DNA of 36,865 bases. Source: Desulfonema limicola (lineage in GTDB: Bacteria; Desulfobacterota; Desulfobacteria; Desulfobacterales; RPRI01). Of the stretch, positions 7,755 through 16,875 are shown piece after piece. Numbering within the stretch: the stretch's first letter is position 1; the number at the start of each line of letters is the position of its first letter. Made by a program: the position numbers and the translations under genes. The notes beneath the pieces were generated by a model that ran no database searches, was not told the DNA's origin, and worked only from the letters and a program-made list of their open reading frames with translations. The DNA is taken from positions 2,467-39,331 of the forward strand of contig DYJH01000010.1 in assembly GCA_020723255.1 (NCBI GenBank). Direction: 5' to 3'.

Positions 7755-8834
7755 ATGAAAGAAGATATTTATTCCAGACTCTGTGAACACATGAACAAAT
7801 CACTGGTCGGCTCCCCAAAGACCGATGAATTTCTGGAGATCTTAAGCATCAGATTCTCTCCTGAGGAAGCTGAGATGGCATTGTTATTGCCCCTTCTTCC
7901 GCAGGAGCTGTCCATGATTGCCCGGTCGGCAAATAAAGAGGTTGAAGAAATAAAACCAATGCTGGAACAAATGGCTGACAAAGGCCTGGTATATAAACAA
8001 AAAGTTATTGAAGAAGGAAAAACTCTTGAATATTATCATCTCTTCGGCACAATAATGGGCATATGGGAAACATCTTTTGCAAAAGGTGAAAAAACTCCTT
8101 ATAGGGAGAAATTGGCACGCCTCTGGCGGCAATATTATAATGCCGGCTGGGGAAAGGAACAGCACAAAACAAAGACACCTGTTGCCAGGATTATTCCGGT
8201 AGAAAAATCAATAGAATCTCAACGGGAAGTTGTTCCATATGAAAGGGCTTCAGAGCTCATGAAAAATGAGGACTTCTTTGCCGTGATTCATTGTCCTTGC
8301 CGGTCAGCTGCACAATTAACGAATGAAGGCTGCGGCAAACCGACTGAAGTCTGTCTGCACTGGGGAGATATGGCAAAATATTTTGTTGAAAGGGGTTTCG
8401 GCAGAAAAATCAATAAACAGGAAGCTTTTGATATACTGGATATGACCGAAAAAGCCGGACTTGTTCACCTTACTATAAATACCCAGGAGGGCTGCTTTGC
8501 TATATGCAGTTGCTGCGCCTGCTGCTGTAATGCTTTAAGGGCGATTACCGAACTGCCCAAGCCCGGAGCGGTTGCAAATTCCATGTATTTGCCGTTAGTT
8601 GATTCTGATAAATGCAGCGCCTGCGGTATTTGCGAGGATCGCTGCCATGTTGATGCCATTAAAGTAATTGATGAATCAGCAAAAGTTGAAAAGGATAAAT
8701 GCATAGGCTGTGGGCTTTGCGCAACAGCCTGCCCGGATGAGGCAATATCTCTTTGTAAAAGAGAAGATTACAAGGGGCCGTTTGCAACTATTGAAAAAAT
8801 GGCGGAGGCTATTATAATGGAAAGAATGCAATAA
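7755..8834 (+). CDS. Multi-cysteine 4Fe-4S protein with N-terminal winged-helix-like region
   Basis: A 359-residue protein if started at the ATG at 7755, chosen because AGGA lies 8 bases upstream; the frame opens at 7734 without such a site. Residues 1 to about 100 look like a winged helix (helices ending EEIKPMLEQMADKGLVYK). The middle holds two unusual clusters: a CPCR motif from C180 with further Cys in EGCGKPTEVCLHW, and CFAICSCCACCCNALR from C247, with seven cysteines in thirteen residues. The C-terminus is a standard two-cluster ferredoxin (CSACGICEDRC from C287, CIGCGLCATACP from C316). Such proteins pass electrons, and the middle motifs could bind extra clusters or metal. It sits between an iron-sulfur flavoprotein and hypAB. 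No precise function is known to me. Confidence 0.75.
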   Translation: MKEDIYSRLCEHMNKSLVGSPKTDEFLEILSIRFSPEEAEMALLLPLLPQELSMIARSANKEVEEIKPMLEQMADKGLVYKQKVIEEGKTLEYYHLFGTIMGIWETSFAKGEKTPYREKLARLWRQYYNAGWGKEQHKTKTPVARIIPVEKSIESQREVVPYERASELMKNEDFFAVIHCPCRSAAQLTNEGCGKPTEVCLHWGDMAKYFVERGFGRKINKQEAFDILDMTEKAGLVHLTINTQEGCFAICSCCACCCNALRAITELPKPGAVANSMYLPLVDSDKCSACGICEDRCHVDAIKVIDESAKVEKDKCIGCGLCATACPDEAISLCKREDYKGPFATIEKMAEAIIMERMQ

Positions 8835-8874
8835 AAATTGAAAACTATTTAGGTCTCAACCGGACTATATATTT

Positions 8875-9225
8875 ATGCATGAGCTTCCCGTAATAAAAAG
8901 TGTGCTTGATATTTGTATAAGGCATGCGAGAATTAACAGCGCAAATAAAATCTTAAGCATTGATTTAAGCGTTGGCGAAATGAGCGACATTGAACCTGAA
9001 TGGGTGCAGCGATATTTTGATTATGTCTGCAAAGGCACCATAGCAGAAGGCGCAAAGCTGATTATCGAGAGGACTCCGGTGTTGTTTCAGTGTGATAAAT
9101 GTTCGCACCAGTTTAATATTGATATAAATAAGATAAAAACGCTTAAATGCCCTGCTTGCGGGGATGATAAATGCACGCTTATATCTGGCAGGGAGTATTA
9201 TATCAGCAATATGGGAGTAATATAA
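8875..9225 (+). CDS. hypA: Hydrogenase/urease nickel incorporation protein HypA
   Basis: A 116-residue protein of standard HypA length. It starts M-H-E, in which His2 is part of the family nickel site, and the N-terminal domain includes LSIDLSVGEMSDIEPEWVQ. The zinc domain has two CxxC pairs: C73/C76 and C92/C95. HypA passes nickel to [NiFe] hydrogenase precursors together with HypB. The stop overlaps the hypB start (TAATG), so the two are translationally coupled. The ribosome binding site is poor (only a weak AGG about 20 bases upstream). No hydrogenase structural gene is in the window, so the client must be elsewhere. Confidence 0.92.
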   Translation: MHELPVIKSVLDICIRHARINSANKILSIDLSVGEMSDIEPEWVQRYFDYVCKGTIAEGAKLIIERTPVLFQCDKCSHQFNIDINKIKTLKCPACGDDKCTLISGREYYISNMGVI

Positions 9226-9902
9226 TGGAAAGTATCAGGCTGATTGAAGTCAAAGAAGGAATTTTATCTGACAATGAGAGGCTGGCTGATGAATTGAGAA
9301 AACAATTGGCTGAGAAAAAGACATTTCTTCTCAATCTTATGGCTTCACCAGGCGCCGGAAAGACCAGCCTTATTTTAAAGACTATTGATGCTCTAAAAAA
9401 TGACTTTCGTATTGCCGTGATCGAGGCTGATATTGACTCAATAGTAGATTCAGAAAAGGTTGCTGAAACCGGCATTCCGGCTGTTCAATTAAGAACAGGC
9501 GGATTTTGTCATCTGGATGCATCGATGGTCAAAAAGGGCATTGATACCTTAGATCTGAACTCCTTTGACCTTGTTTTCATTGAAAATGTAGGAAATCTTG
9601 TATGTCCTGCGGAATTTGATACAGGCGCCGTAAAAAAAGTTATGATTTTAAGTGTTCCGGAAGGTGATGACAAACCGCTTAAATACCCCCTTATGTTCAC
9701 TGTATGTGATGTTTTGATTGTGAATAAGATAGATTTTCTGGAATTAAGCGACTTTGATACACAGAAATTAAAGGAAAGAGTTATAGCTTTAAATCCAAAA
9801 ATCAAAATTATTGAAGTATCATGCAGAACCGGCCAGGGTATAAATATTTGGGCTGACTGGTTGAGAAACGAGGTCAGCGCATTCATAGGCCGTCCTGTGT
9901 AA
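9225..9902 (+). CDS. hypB: Hydrogenase nickel incorporation GTPase HypB
   Basis: A 225-residue SIMIBI-class GTPase. The P-loop is ASPGAGKTS (residues 40-48), followed by IEADIDSIVDSEK; the G-domain metal site is G-F-C95-H96-L-D with C127 in ENVGNLVCPAEFD; the base-recognition motif is NKID (167-170). It hydrolyses GTP during nickel delivery to hydrogenase. It lacks both the N-terminal CxxCGC nickel site of the E. coli protein and the His-rich storage tract found in others. The start is the ATG at 9225 overlapping the hypA stop; the frame opens earlier at 9171, inside hypA. hypC-F are not adjacent. Confidence 0.93.
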   Translation: MESIRLIEVKEGILSDNERLADELRKQLAEKKTFLLNLMASPGAGKTSLILKTIDALKNDFRIAVIEADIDSIVDSEKVAETGIPAVQLRTGGFCHLDASMVKKGIDTLDLNSFDLVFIENVGNLVCPAEFDTGAVKKVMILSVPEGDDKPLKYPLMFTVCDVLIVNKIDFLELSDFDTQKLKERVIALNPKIKIIEVSCRTGQGINIWADWLRNEVSAFIGRPV

Positions 9903-10101
9903 AAATTATTCTGATCCGCAACAGATAGCAACTTCCCAACATCCTTTTGGTAACAGAACTGTCCAACAGCGATCATTTTTATACAGTTTAATATTTTATT
10001 TTATCTTGTATATTCAGATATTTGTACTGTATAAATTTTACCATTTACTTACAACTAACCACTCTGTCTTCATGTCATTTTACATTTATACAAAGGTACC
10101 G

Positions 10102-10150
10102 GGGCTCAACCAGCCCTCGGTCTGATGATGGACTTCTTACGAGTCCATCA
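10102..10150. terminator. Possible terminator hairpins between convergent hypB and parB-like genes
   Basis: Two small stems are present: GGGCT/AGCCC within 10102-10116 and TGATGGACT (10126-10134) with AGTCCATCA (10142-10150). The second overlaps the stop codon of the minus-strand ParB-like gene. Neither has a good T-run, so this is a weak call for termination of the converging units. The rest of 9903-10147 is AT-rich and shows nothing else. Confidence 0.3.
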
Positions 10151-11107
10151 ACCTTTTGAAACTATTTTTTCAAGAACCGGATTTTTTATGAGTTTGTTAA
10201 GAAATGATGTTTGCTTGTTTAATTCAGAAATTTTATTAAACTCCAGTTTTATAGTAAAAGAATTGCCTTCGAAATCGGCAGGCGGTATCAGTTTAGCACC
10301 TGAAATCAAATTAAGTTTTGAAACATTTTTTTCAAACTCTGATTCAAATATTTTAATCGATGGAAAGCGTCTTTTTTTTAAATACGCTCTTAGAATATGA
10401 GTTTTTTGATTTCTATCTAAATTTTGGTCAGATAAAACATCGGAAAAATCATCACTTTTTATCAAATCAGCAATAGCAATATCTTCTCTTGCTGCTATCT
10501 CATAACAAAGCGTAAGAAATTCCCTCTGTTTGTTGAGGCTTAATTTTAATTGATCAAAAATATCGGCAATAGCTATCCCAATTTGCTTATATTCGGGTTT
10601 TGACAGCTCAAGCGCCATTGGCAGAGAAAGGGTGTCTAAAAGAATATATTTCTGCATAGAACCCGGCAGATCACACAATCTTATAACCTTTTTTATAAAA
10701 TTCTGGTTGTCCGGAAGGCCAAGCAATAAAGCTGTTTTGGACAACTCTTTTTCTTTATAATAATGCGATAGCATCTTATAGCATCTTGAATATTCGATCA
10801 AATTCAAGGTTCTCTGAAAAGAGTTATCACTTACTGCAAGTTTGACACATTCAAGAACAGCGGTATTTTTATGAAGGACTCTTGCAGCTAATTCTTTCTG
10901 ACCAAGGCTTTTAATTGCCTTTATACGTCTATAACCGCTTACAATGGCATATCCGGATTTTTTCTTTATTATTACCGGCAGGTTAATAAGGCCATCATTA
11001 CCAATTGAACCGGCAAGATCTTCTATTTTTTCTTCAGTAGTTATCTTAAAAGTTTCATCTTCCAATAAAACAGAAGTTAAGGCGATAACCGCTTCTTTCC
11101 ATATCAT
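10148..11107 (-). CDS. ParB/Spo0J-like partition or transcription factor
   Basis: A 319-residue protein. The N-terminal ParB domain is visible: [20 protein letters not shown], then [15 protein letters not shown] (residues 56-70), the family's G-E-R-R nucleotide motif with Y for E. A central region with [20 protein letters not shown] fits the ParB helix-turn-helix. The rest is helical and ends without the classic ParB dimer domain. Start 11107 is chosen because its ATG overlaps the purC stop (ATGA), giving tight coupling; the frame open to 11209 would lie inside purC. No parA is adjacent. It may be a ParB-type regulator rather than the chromosome segregation ParB, since purC and signalling genes are an unusual context. 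Confidence 0.75.
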   Translation of the reverse strand: MIWKEAVIALTSVLLEDETFKITTEEKIEDLAGSIGNDGLINLPVIIKKKSGYAIVSGYRRIKAIKSLGQKELAARVLHKNTAVLECVKLAVSDNSFQRTLNLIEYSRCYKMLSHYYKEKELSKTALLLGLPDNQNFIKKVIRLCDLPGSMQKYILLDTLSLPMALELSKPEYKQIGIAIADIFDQLKLSLNKQREFLTLCYEIAAREDIAIADLIKSDDFSDVLSDQNLDRNQKTHILRAYLKKRRFPSIKIFESEFEKNVSKLNLISGAKLIPPADFEGNSFTIKLEFNKISELNKQTSFLNKLIKNPVLEKIVSKG

Positions 11108-11994
11108 AGTTCGGCGCCGGTAAGACGTTTTAATGCTTCCATATATTTGCTGCGGGTATTGTCTATAACATTTTTTGGAATAGATGGCGCTGGTGGGTTT
11201 TTGTCCCAATTAATCGATAAGAGATAGTCTCTTAAGTATTGTTTATCGAAACTTGATTGAGGACCGCCCGGTATATAATTATCTTTCGGCCAGAATCTTG
11301 ATGAATCAGGAGTTAGAATCTCATCTATGATAAAAATGTCATTTCCCGCCAGACCGAACTCAAATTTTGTATCAGCAACAATAATGCCTTTTTGTGCTGC
11401 AAACTGCGCCCCTTTTTCATATATTTCAATACTTAGCCTTTTTATGCTTTCAGCAAGCTCTTTGCCAATCCTTTTTACAGTTTCATTGAAATCTATATTT
11501 ATATCATGAACGCCTATATCTTCTTTTGTTGAAGGGGTAAATATCGGTTCGGGCAATTTATCTGACTCTTTCAAGCCCTTCGGAAGTTTGATACCGCATA
11601 TTTCCCCTCTTTCTTTATATGAACTCCATCCCGATCCTGACAGATATCCTCTTACGACACATTCGACAGGAAGTGGTTCGGTTTTTTTTACAAGCATGCT
11701 TCTTTGATTTATAATATCTGAATATTTTCTGCATTCAGAAGGATAATCATTCACATTACCTGAAATAACATGATGGTTAACTATAGATTTCATCATATCA
11801 AACCAGAACAAAGATATTTTAGAAAGAATTTTTCCTTTATCTGGTATAGGATCAGGCATAACAACATCAAAAGCCGAAATTCTGTCTGTTGCAACCATCA
11901 ATAGTTTGTCACCAAGGTCATAAATATCTCTGACCTTTCCTCTTTTAATCAGCTTAATATCCTTAAAATCAGTCTCACTTACCGCCTGCGACAT
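11104..11994 (-). CDS. purC: Phosphoribosylaminoimidazole-succinocarboxamide synthase (SAICAR synthetase)
   Basis: A 296-residue enzyme of purine synthesis joining CAIR and aspartate using ATP. Signatures: [20 protein letters not shown] at the ATP-binding N-terminus, [39 protein letters not shown], and [11 protein letters not shown] followed by [13 protein letters not shown]. The length matches the eukaryote-like long PurC type. Its ATG directly follows the PilZ gene's stop, with the GAGGG ribosome site inside that gene, and its stop overlaps the ParB-like start. Other pur genes are not nearby; it sits inside a signalling operon. Confidence 0.95.
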   Translation of the reverse strand: MSQAVSETDFKDIKLIKRGKVRDIYDLGDKLLMVATDRISAFDVVMPDPIPDKGKILSKISLFWFDMMKSIVNHHVISGNVNDYPSECRKYSDIINQRSMLVKKTEPLPVECVVRGYLSGSGWSSYKERGEICGIKLPKGLKESDKLPEPIFTPSTKEDIGVHDINIDFNETVKRIGKELAESIKRLSIEIYEKGAQFAAQKGIIVADTKFEFGLAGNDIFIIDEILTPDSSRFWPKDNYIPGGPQSSFDKQYLRDYLLSINWDKNPPAPSIPKNVIDNTRSKYMEALKRLTGAEL

Positions 11995-12351
11995 TTAAAT
12001 TCCCTCTCTATTCATTAAAGCTGTAAAATCAGCTATGTATACTTTTAAAACATCAAAATCCAATTTTTTTATTTTGTTAAATTTTATTCCTATTTTATAT
12101 TTTCTGGCGCTATCTTGCATTGTATGAATAACCTTGCCTTTAATTTCCACCAAATCTTCTTCCAGCCCGATAGACAATTGAACTTCGCTTTCCGGTTTAA
12201 TCGGAAAATAGCTTTCAAACAAAATTCCTGATTCCGAAACATTAAGAGTCCTGCCGATGCCTTGTTTAATTAATGAACCATTTTCATAAACTCCTATATT
12301 TAATAAATTGAGTGAATTTAATCTATAATTTTTTCGCCTGTTTTTTGTCAT
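11995..12351 (-). CDS. PilZ domain protein (c-di-GMP receptor)
   Basis: A 118-residue single-domain protein. It has both PilZ binding motifs: R-x3-R at R6-R10 (in KNRRKNYR) and N-x-S-x-x-G at 37-42 (NVSESG), followed by the beta-barrel stretch ending in KYKIGIKFNKI. PilZ proteins bind cyclic di-GMP and change partner activity, often in motility or exopolysaccharide control. It is encoded 5 bases after the cyclic-nucleotide-binding frame and abuts purC. Its output partner is probably one of the operon proteins, MglA or the TPR protein; that is inference. Confidence 0.85.
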   Translation of the reverse strand: MTKNRRKNYRLNSLNLLNIGVYENGSLIKQGIGRTLNVSESGILFESYFPIKPESEVQLSIGLEEDLVEIKGKVIHTMQDSARKYKIGIKFNKIKKLDFDVLKVYIADFTALMNREGI

Positions 12352-12356
12352 GTCTT

Positions 12357-13172
12357 TTATTTTTCTGTAAGGGTTTTATTATGTATCTCACTTGCAACCA
12401 TTGTGGTTGCAGATATACATGTCCCTATATTTTCTATAATATTCTTAAGGGTTAAAGAAAGACTATCATATTCATTTTGTATGTTTCCGGTTTCAATAGC
12501 AATTGCTTTTGTGTTTTTCGAGCACAAAACCGAAGCAGAATGCGGTTCCTGGCCAAGATTAACAAAGGGAATTAGCCCAATATAATCACCGGCGCAAAGG
12601 TTCACTATTGGGAGATAGCCGTTATTTATTTTGCGTACTATCCAAACTTCTCCTTCTATGACTTTATAACATTTGTTATTGGATGAACCCTGTTCAATCA
12701 GTATTTTCTTGTTGGTTATTAGGTCTTTGGTGTTAATTTTATTCATATATATATCAATCATCATCGCAGTTTGTTTTTGCAGCCTGCTGTCAAGGCTTTT
12801 TATTATCTCTTTCATATCAGAAGATAATTTAGCAAATTCACTATAAAGCCTCTGAGAATCAAGTAAGCCGAGTTGCACAGTTCCAACAGCTATTGCAGAA
12901 GCGTTTCGTACTCTTTCCACTGGCATAACAGCAGATATGCTTCCGATAAACGAACCTTCACCCAATCTTAATATTTTTATAGCGCCCTTATCGGTTTCCT
13001 TGACAATTTCAACTGTTCCCTCTAATACAGTCCATATCCAGTTGCCGTATTTGCCTTCTTCAACTATTTTGTTGCCGTCATAATGTTCTTCTTCGTCAAC
13101 GACATACGCATAATCAACTAAAGGACCTCTAATTACGGGAATAGCAAACTCTTTACTTGTGCGTTCTGAAGG
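12357..13172 (-). CDS. Tandem cyclic-nucleotide-binding domains, downstream half of a frameshifted DUF4388 gene
   Basis: From 13172 the frame is open for 271 codons. It encodes a first cNMP-binding beta roll (KIVEEGKYGNWIWTVLEGTV, then ILRLGEGSFIGSISAV), a helical linker, and a second one (KKILIEQGSSNNKCYKVIEG, then NLCAGDYIGLIPFVNLG). No start codon with a ribosome site exists in the frame before the first domain; the first ATG (12965) would cut that domain in half. The frame is -1 relative to the DUF4388 gene and joins it naturally at an A-AAA-AAC run (13178-13172). The intended product is thus most likely a 391-residue DUF4388-cNMP-cNMP protein. The phosphate-binding cassette is poorly conserved in both rolls, so ligand binding is uncertain. 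Confidence 0.75.
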   Translation of the reverse strand, partial: PSERTSKEFAIPVIRGPLVDYAYVVDEEEHYDGNKIVEEGKYGNWIWTVLEGTVEIVKETDKGAIKILRLGEGSFIGSISAVMPVERVRNASAIAVGTVQLGLLDSQRLYSEFAKLSSDMKEIIKSLDSRLQKQTAMMIDIYMNKINTKDLITNKKILIEQGSSNNKCYKVIEGEVWIVRKINNGYLPIVNLCAGDYIGLIPFVNLGQEPHSASVLCSKNTKAIAIETGNIQNEYDSLSLTLKNIIENIGTCISATTMVASEIHNKTLTEK

Positions 13173-13531
13173 TTTTTTGCAAAAGAAACGGGGCCGAGTT
13201 TTTCTATCTGTCCGTCATCGATCATTCTTAAAGCATCTAATGTTATTTCCATTCTGCTTTTCTGTATAATATTCTTTGCTTTTACTTCTTCCTGATAAAA
13301 TTCAAATTCTCCTTCAGTCCACCCGAAAAGAGCATATGCGGCATCAATGCCTCTTTTGGTTCCGGCAGAAGCATCAACAATATTTCCTTTTACAAAATAC
13401 ATTAATCCGGGTTCCTGTGAGTATTTGCTTTTAATTTTTAAAACACCGGTACTTGAATTCGTCCCAAAAATCTGGAACAGTTCCCCTAGATTTAGAAAAT
13501 TTAAATTTCCGGAAAGTGATATATTACTCAT
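13133..13531 (-). CDS. DUF4388 (PATAN-like) domain protein, upstream half of a frameshifted gene
   Basis: The 132-residue zero-frame product starts MSNISLSGNLNFLNLGELFQ and continues with TGVLKIKSKY, LMYFVKGNIVDASAG and ALFGWTEGEFEFYQ, the signature of DUF4388 domains found in response regulators and gliding/polarity proteins. After codon 120 the zero frame gives only a short tail and a stop at 13133. A -1 shift at 13178-13172 instead continues into two cNMP-binding domains. The start is 4 bases after the mglA stop. DUF4388 domains are often seen with MglA-type GTPases, as here. Confidence 0.8.
   Translation of the reverse strand: MSNISLSGNLNFLNLGELFQIFGTNSSTGVLKIKSKYSQEPGLMYFVKGNIVDASAGTKRGIDAAYALFGWTEGEFEFYQEEVKAKNIIQKSRMEITLDALRMIDDGQIEKLGPVSFAKNLQNAQVKSLLFP
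13172..13178 (-). other. A-AAA-AAC slippery heptamer at the frame switch
   Basis: On the minus strand the zero-frame codons are GCA AAA AAC; the last seven bases form A-AAA-AAC, a canonical X-XXY-YYZ heptamer for -1 slippage. After slipping back one base the frame reads P-S-E-R-T-S-K-E-F-A and enters the cNMP-binding domains. A run of six A is also a common place for a one-base deletion or a sequencing error; seven A would fuse the frames directly. No Shine-Dalgarno-like stimulator was seen just upstream. Confidence 0.6.
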
Positions 13532-13535
13532 TTAT

Positions 13536-14159
13536 TCACTGAGCCCAGTTAAATTCCTTTTGTAAATGAACAAGAGTAAGTTTCAGGCACTCTTTTAATG
13601 TTGCGCCAACACCCTGACCCGACAAGGCGCTTGCAGGAAAATATGGAACTTTAAGCTGTCTGTTGAGATCATTTTGCATTTCTTCTACAGGCATTATCGG
13701 TATAGTATTACCCGGGATATCTGCTATATCTCTTTTATTGTATTGAAGTACAAGTGGGATTCTGAAAATATTGAGGCCGCATTCTTTTAGGTTCTGATCA
13801 AGATCTTTTAGGGAAAGCATATTCTTTTCTCGCCTTATTGAAAAAGAATCAGCTACAAAAACAATTCCGTCGGCGCCTTTTAATACTAGTTTGCGTGTAG
13901 AAGTATATTGAACCTGTCCGGGAACAGTATATAATTGTACTTTAACATCGCATCCTTTGATTTTACCAAGTCCCATGGGAAGAAAATCAAAAAAAAGAGT
14001 TCTATCCCCTTCGGTATCAATCGTTACCATTTGGTCGGAAACCTGCTTTTTATATGTTCTGAATATATATTCTAGATTGGTGGTTTTACCGGACCTTCCA
14101 GGGCCATAAAAGACTATTTTGCATTCAATCTCACGACTTTTTAGATTAAAAACCGCCAT
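13536..14159 (-). CDS. mglA: MglA-like small Ras-type GTPase
   Basis: A 207-residue GTPase of the MglA family. P-loop GPGRSGKTT (19-27); switch region TEGDRTLFFDFLPM; T-V-P-G-Q (79-82 region), where Thr stands in place of the Ras-type Asp as in Myxococcus MglA; base motif NKRD (141-144). MglA sets cell polarity and drives gliding or type IV pilus reversal in myxobacteria; homologues in other deltaproteobacteria act in polarity or membrane-associated signalling. A GGAG site precedes the ATG. The usual GAP partner MglB (roadblock fold) is not recognisable next to it; the TPR protein upstream or the DUF4388-cNMP protein downstream may be the regulators. Confidence 0.88.
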   Translation of the reverse strand: MAVFNLKSREIECKIVFYGPGRSGKTTNLEYIFRTYKKQVSDQMVTIDTEGDRTLFFDFLPMGLGKIKGCDVKVQLYTVPGQVQYTSTRKLVLKGADGIVFVADSFSIRREKNMLSLKDLDQNLKECGLNIFRIPLVLQYNKRDIADIPGNTIPIMPVEEMQNDLNRQLKVPYFPASALSGQGVGATLKECLKLTLVHLQKEFNWAQ

Positions 14160-14191
14160 CCTGTATAACTCCGCACAATCATATATAAATA

Positions 14192-15166
14192 CTAATTTGT
14201 AAACATTCTCAAATCAAGGCTGTAATTTCCCTTTTTTGGGCCGGAATCGATTTTAGAAAAAGCCAGCACAATACCCGAGCCGTTAAGGATGGCTATTGGT
14301 GAATAAAAGTTTATATTGTTTAATTTTAAACCGGTTTTGAATTTTTCTATTAATGCTTTTTCCCTGTCCGGAATAATCAAGCTGACCATATCCTCTGATT
14401 GAAATGCAACATCCAGAACCACTTCCGACTCCTTTTTCTGACCGATATCCATTATAATTCCAACAGAAGTGATATCTAAAAATTCTTCTCTCTTATTATC
14501 GGGTTTTGAAATATGTGAAAGGGATTCACTCGGAGTCTTTCGTTTATCAGAAGCTATTTTATCAATTAAAATCTGTTGATCAGCATGTTTTTTCATCTCA
14601 GGCGCAACAATCTTTTTTCCTATTCCTTTTTCCTTTAAAAGGTTACCCAAAAAAAAATTGATTTTTTCTTCTTGCGCAGCAGAGAAGATACCGAGTTTCA
14701 ACCACTCTTCATATTGAGAGACAGCATTATCTGCTCCTGAAGAAGCAAAATAGCATCTTAAAATATTCTTGGCTGCAACAAGCCTTAATGAATCTATGTT
14801 CAGTAATTTATTGAATTCTTTAATAGCTCTTTCAAATTGGCCAAACTTCGTGAGTATTATTGCTCCTTCGAGAGTTGCTGACTCTTTATCGGTAGAAAAA
14901 GTAAATTTTTCCTTTATCAAATTCTGAATCTCTGCAGAAAGTTGGGGTATTTGTTCGGATTCTTTATATTTAGATATAGCCTTTTTTAAGGTCTCAACTT
15001 TGTTATTAATGCCTTCAAGCAATTGCTGGCTGTTTTCAGGTTTTACATTATTATTAATCAGCTCTATTAAATTTTTATACGTAAGCATTGCCTCGTTCAA
15101 TAAACCTTGAGCCCTGTATATCTCCGCTTCTTGCAAAGCTGATTTTATCTGTTCCTTGATACCCAT
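14192..15166 (-). CDS. TPR-like repeat protein, first gene of the mglA operon
   Basis: A 324-residue soluble protein with no signal peptide. The N-terminal half is helical with TPR-like pairs (AEIYRAQGLLNEAMLTYKNL; GAIILTKFGQFERAIKEFNK; AVSQYEEWLKLG). The C-terminal 100 residues form a beta-rich domain (VGIIMDIGQKKESEVVLDVA; FYSPIAILNGSGIVLAFSKI) not confidently assigned. TPR units suggest a scaffold for protein contacts. It lies 32 bases before mglA in the same direction and starts the operon after a 251-base AT-rich gap. Possible role as an MglA partner is inference. Confidence 0.6.
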   Translation of the reverse strand: MGIKEQIKSALQEAEIYRAQGLLNEAMLTYKNLIELINNNVKPENSQQLLEGINNKVETLKKAISKYKESEQIPQLSAEIQNLIKEKFTFSTDKESATLEGAIILTKFGQFERAIKEFNKLLNIDSLRLVAAKNILRCYFASSGADNAVSQYEEWLKLGIFSAAQEEKINFFLGNLLKEKGIGKKIVAPEMKKHADQQILIDKIASDKRKTPSESLSHISKPDNKREEFLDITSVGIIMDIGQKKESEVVLDVAFQSEDMVSLIIPDREKALIEKFKTGLKLNNINFYSPIAILNGSGIVLAFSKIDSGPKKGNYSLDLRMFTN

Positions 15167-15351
15167 AAATGATTAACTCACAAAATTAATAATCAGAATA
15201 TATTTAATATTGTTTTCTTTGTTTAATACCTTATTTTAATACGTAATGTCAACACCTCAAAAAATTTCGGTTATAATTGACTTATTATATCAGATTTGAT
15301 TTTTTTATAATTGATTTGATTTTTCAGAAGCACTATTTTTTATAAAACATA

Positions 15352-15377
15352 TTGACAATAATTAAAATTATTATTAC
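15352..15377 (+). promoter_or_regulatory. Possible mdh promoter with palindrome
   Basis: TTGACA (15352-15357) is a perfect -35 box, but the best -10 (TATTAC, 15372-15377) is only 14 bases away. Overlapping both is AATAATT-AA-AATTATT (15357-15372), a perfect AT palindrome that could be an operator. The surrounding 15167-15417 gap separates divergent units and holds no gene. Confidence 0.25.
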
Positions 15378-15408
15378 CTGAAATTCACTATTAACCCAAA
15401 ATAAATAA

Positions 15409-16353
<945 letters not shown>

Positions 16354-16367
16354 GACAGGAATGAAAA

Positions 16368-16871
16368 GTGGAACTTACCGACATAGCGTCTATTGAAAAA
16401 TGGGTTGAATTAGAGAAGGAGATAAACAGGAAATCAGGCCTTTGTGCTAATGTGTTTGATACCAAAGGCATACGCATAACTGATTTTCAAAACTGGCCGA
16501 ACAAACTTTGCCCCGAAATCAAGGCTACTGATAAGGGGCAAAGTTTCATATGCGCTGTTGCTCATATGAACCTTACAGCACAGGCAAAACGAACAAAAAA
16601 AGCAGTTATAGAAGAATGTGACGCCGGACTTGTCAAGATTATTTGTCCGATATTTGTAAAAGATGAATTTATAGGTGCTGTTGGCGCCTGTGGTTTGCTG
16701 CCTGATGATGGGGAAGTTGATACATTTCTAATAAACAAAATAACGGAAATTGAGGAAGAAAAACTTGACAGCCTTTCATATAATATTCCATGCATAAGCA
16801 CTCAACATTCTGAAAATATAACGTATTTTATAAAAGGAGAAATTGATAACATAACAGGCATAGCCCGTTAA
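16368..16871 (+). CDS. Stand-alone PocR sensory domain protein
   Basis: A 167-residue protein starting at GTG 16368 (AGGA 7 bases upstream; a nearby ATG at 16361 is out of frame). It is nearly all a PocR domain, a PAS-like ligand-binding module: SIEKWVELEKEINRKSGLCA, VFDTKGIRITDFQNWPNKLC, AVIEECDAGLVKIICPIFV and GAVGACGLLPDDGE with conserved cysteines. PocR domains sense small metabolites, classically propanediol, and are usually fused to HTH or kinase modules. Here no output domain is present, so it may act through a partner. It is close behind mdh and converges on the HdrD-like gene with 4 bases between stops. Confidence 0.8.
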   Translation: MELTDIASIEKWVELEKEINRKSGLCANVFDTKGIRITDFQNWPNKLCPEIKATDKGQSFICAVAHMNLTAQAKRTKKAVIEECDAGLVKIICPIFVKDEFIGAVGACGLLPDDGEVDTFLINKITEIEEEKLDSLSYNIPCISTQHSENITYFIKGEIDNITGIAR

Positions 16872-16875
16872 CTTC

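Noticed and set aside
7769-8165. Minus-strand open frames inside the Fe-S protein gene
   Set aside because: They are shadows of the coding strand with no start sites or family features; the same holds for the many other antisense frames within genes.
9171-9224. Longer hypB start inside hypA
   Set aside because: Those residues do not match HypB; the TAATG junction at 9225 is the natural start.
11108-11209. Longer ParB-like start inside purC
   Set aside because: The extra residues are an antisense-free shadow of purC in another frame; the ATGA overlap gives the better start.
12357-12965. cNMP-binding protein starting at the ATG at 12965
   Set aside because: This start falls inside the first beta roll, and in-frame sequence upstream to 13172 clearly codes for the missing part.
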